Assembly: GCA_013815395.1 (NCBI GenBank)
Contig: JACDGH010000111.1
Span: forward strand, 1-8,106
Length of the DNA: 8,106 nucleotides
Source: Parachlamydiaceae bacterium
Lineage (GTDB): Bacteria; Chlamydiota; Chlamydiia; Chlamydiales; Parachlamydiaceae
Reading direction: 5' to 3'
Shown: positions 7,739 through 8,106 of the stretch, in pieces
Position numbering within the stretch: the first letter of the stretch is position 1
Layout of the letters: each line of letters opens with the position of its first letter
Notes under the pieces: model-generated
Database searches by the model: none
What the model saw: the letters and a program-made list of their open reading frames with translations, nothing else
Told to the model about the DNA's origin: nothing
Made by a program: the position numbers and the translations under genes

Positions 7739-7809
7739 CCTGGAATGCTCTGATCTTCCGAGCTCTTTAATTCAGCGAATTACTATAAGCTAAAATGCTG
7801 GTTGCAGCA
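7739..7809. repeat. 71-bp structured direct repeat, copy 1
   Basis: Matches copy 2 (113 bp further on) at 65 of 71 positions by my alignment, with no gaps. It holds a GATCTTCCGAGC core, a shared TTTAATTCAGC stretch, and at its end TGCTG-GTTG-CAGCA (7796-7809), a perfect 5-bp hairpin. The GC-rich hairpin seen in copy 2 is weaker here because of a T:C mismatch. No coding frame explains the conservation. Confidence 0.85.
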
Positions 7810-7851
7810 GAAAGCATCTTGACTAAAAGAGCCTTATAGCAGCTGCGAAGC

Positions 7852-7922
7852 CCTGGAGTGCTCGGATCTTCCGAGCACTTTAATTCAGCAAATTCCTCTA
7901 AGCTAAAATGCTGGTTGCAGCA
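7852..7922. repeat. 71-bp structured direct repeat, copy 2
   Basis: Second copy, separated from the first by 42 unrelated bases. It carries the perfect form of the first hairpin (7858-7878) and the same TGCTG-GTTG-CAGCA hairpin (7909-7922). Differences from copy 1 are six substitutions, two of which restore pairing in the first stem. That suggests the structure matters or that the pair came from an originally palindromic element. Confidence 0.85.
7856..7880 (+). terminator. Terminator-like hairpin in repeat copy 2
   Basis: GTGCTCGG (7858-7865), loop ATCTT and CCGAGCAC (7871-7878) give a perfect 8-bp stem, extended by A7857-T7879 and G7856-T7880. TTTAATT follows on the plus strand. No T-run follows on the minus strand, so it would act rightward, about 150 nt after the 141-aa gene. 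The T-run is short, so termination is plausible but not certain. Confidence 0.5.
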
Positions 7923-7937
7923 AGAATTAAAACCAGC
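7910..7937. repeat. Inverted repeat GCTGGTT / AACCAGC
   Basis: GCTGGTT (7910-7916) and AACCAGC (7931-7937) pair perfectly over 7 bp around a 14-nt loop. The left arm is also used in the TGCTG-GTTG-CAGCA hairpin, so the two structures are mutually exclusive. This option exists only after copy 2. Confidence 0.5.
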
Positions 7938-7977
7938 GTGATATGGTACTCTTTAGCAGTTCTAAAAGGCTTTATTT

Positions 7978-8106
7978 ATGATAAATATTGCAAATACCAT
8001 GTCCAAATTAAGTTTAAGTACCATGATTAAACTCTATCTTGCCTACTTTCATAAAATTTTTAAAAATAAAAAACCAATAATTTATTTTAACTTGACGGCA
8101 TTGGGC
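7978..8106 (+). CDS. Possible start of a further hypothetical gene, cut by the right edge
   Basis: An ATG at 7978 opens 43 codons without a stop to the window edge (MINIANTMSKLSLSTMIKLY onward). AAAAGG, 8 nt upstream, is a weak ribosome binding site; another ATG is at 8002. The peptide is Lys/Ile/Leu-rich and I recognise nothing in it. The stretch is so AT-rich that an open frame of this size could arise by chance, and 8051-8097 reads better as a promoter. This is a tentative entry. Confidence 0.25.
   Translation, partial: MINIANTMSKLSLSTMIKLYLAYFHKIFKNKKPIIYFNLTALG
8051..8097 (+). promoter_or_regulatory. AT-tract followed by TTGACG: possible UP element and -35 box
   Basis: From 8051 to 8090 the sequence is A and T except for one CC, with A- and T-runs like a promoter UP element. 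It leads directly into TTGACG (8092-8097), five of six bases of the -35 consensus. The matching -10 box would fall beyond the window, so only half of the promoter can be seen. It conflicts with the weak CDS at 7978..8106. Confidence 0.3.

Noticed and set aside
7739..7922. Repeat pair as a CRISPR array
   Set aside because: Only two units, 71-bp repeats that are not identical, one 42-bp spacer and no cas gene; not a CRISPR architecture.

Overview
The window looks like an accessory region from a low-GC bacterium, most likely an amoeba-associated member of the Chlamydiae (Parachlamydia/Protochlamydia/Neochlamydia type). That placement is an inference. It rests on the AT-rich composition, one giant soluble protein whose N-terminal motifs resemble those I recall from very large chlamydial proteins, a small two-hydrophobic-segment protein of Inc-like shape, and a decayed gene beside structured repeats. 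No rRNA, tRNA or housekeeping gene is present to confirm it.

Layout. About 80% of the window (1..6527, minus strand) is a single uninterrupted reading frame: the first 2175 residues of a giant protein whose C-terminal part lies beyond the left edge. It starts at an ATG with a good Shine-Dalgarno sequence. Upstream of it sit a textbook sigma70-type promoter (TTGACA, 17-nt spacer, TATAAT), two overlapping palindromes in the leader, and four perfect TATTCAA heptamers just upstream of the -35 box. The most informative protein stretch is residues 455-585, with a GHAM / NTGAG / QRSGVC motif series that looks like a papain-type His-Asn-(Gln)Cys set in permuted order.

The right part (6754..8106) is a decayed and repeat-rich zone. 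A minus-strand M48-type zinc metallopeptidase pseudogene (6754..7257) keeps its EREAD and THGSFEDRI landmarks. It has an in-frame TAA, a degenerate HExxH, an apparent internal deletion and no start. Divergent to it is a well-formed small plus-strand gene (7280..7705, 141 aa) with a strong ribosome binding site and two neighbouring hydrophobic segments, so probably a membrane protein. Downstream is a two-copy, 71-bp, about 92% identical direct repeat that forms hairpins, one of which is terminator-like. At the right edge there is either the start of another plus-strand gene or an AT-rich promoter ending in TTGACG.

The genes do not form one operon. The giant gene has its own leftward promoter, and the 141-aa gene is a separate rightward unit. 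The two features that most deserve follow-up are the permuted thiol-peptidase-like motif set in the giant protein, together with its unusual control region, and the structured repeat pair at the right.
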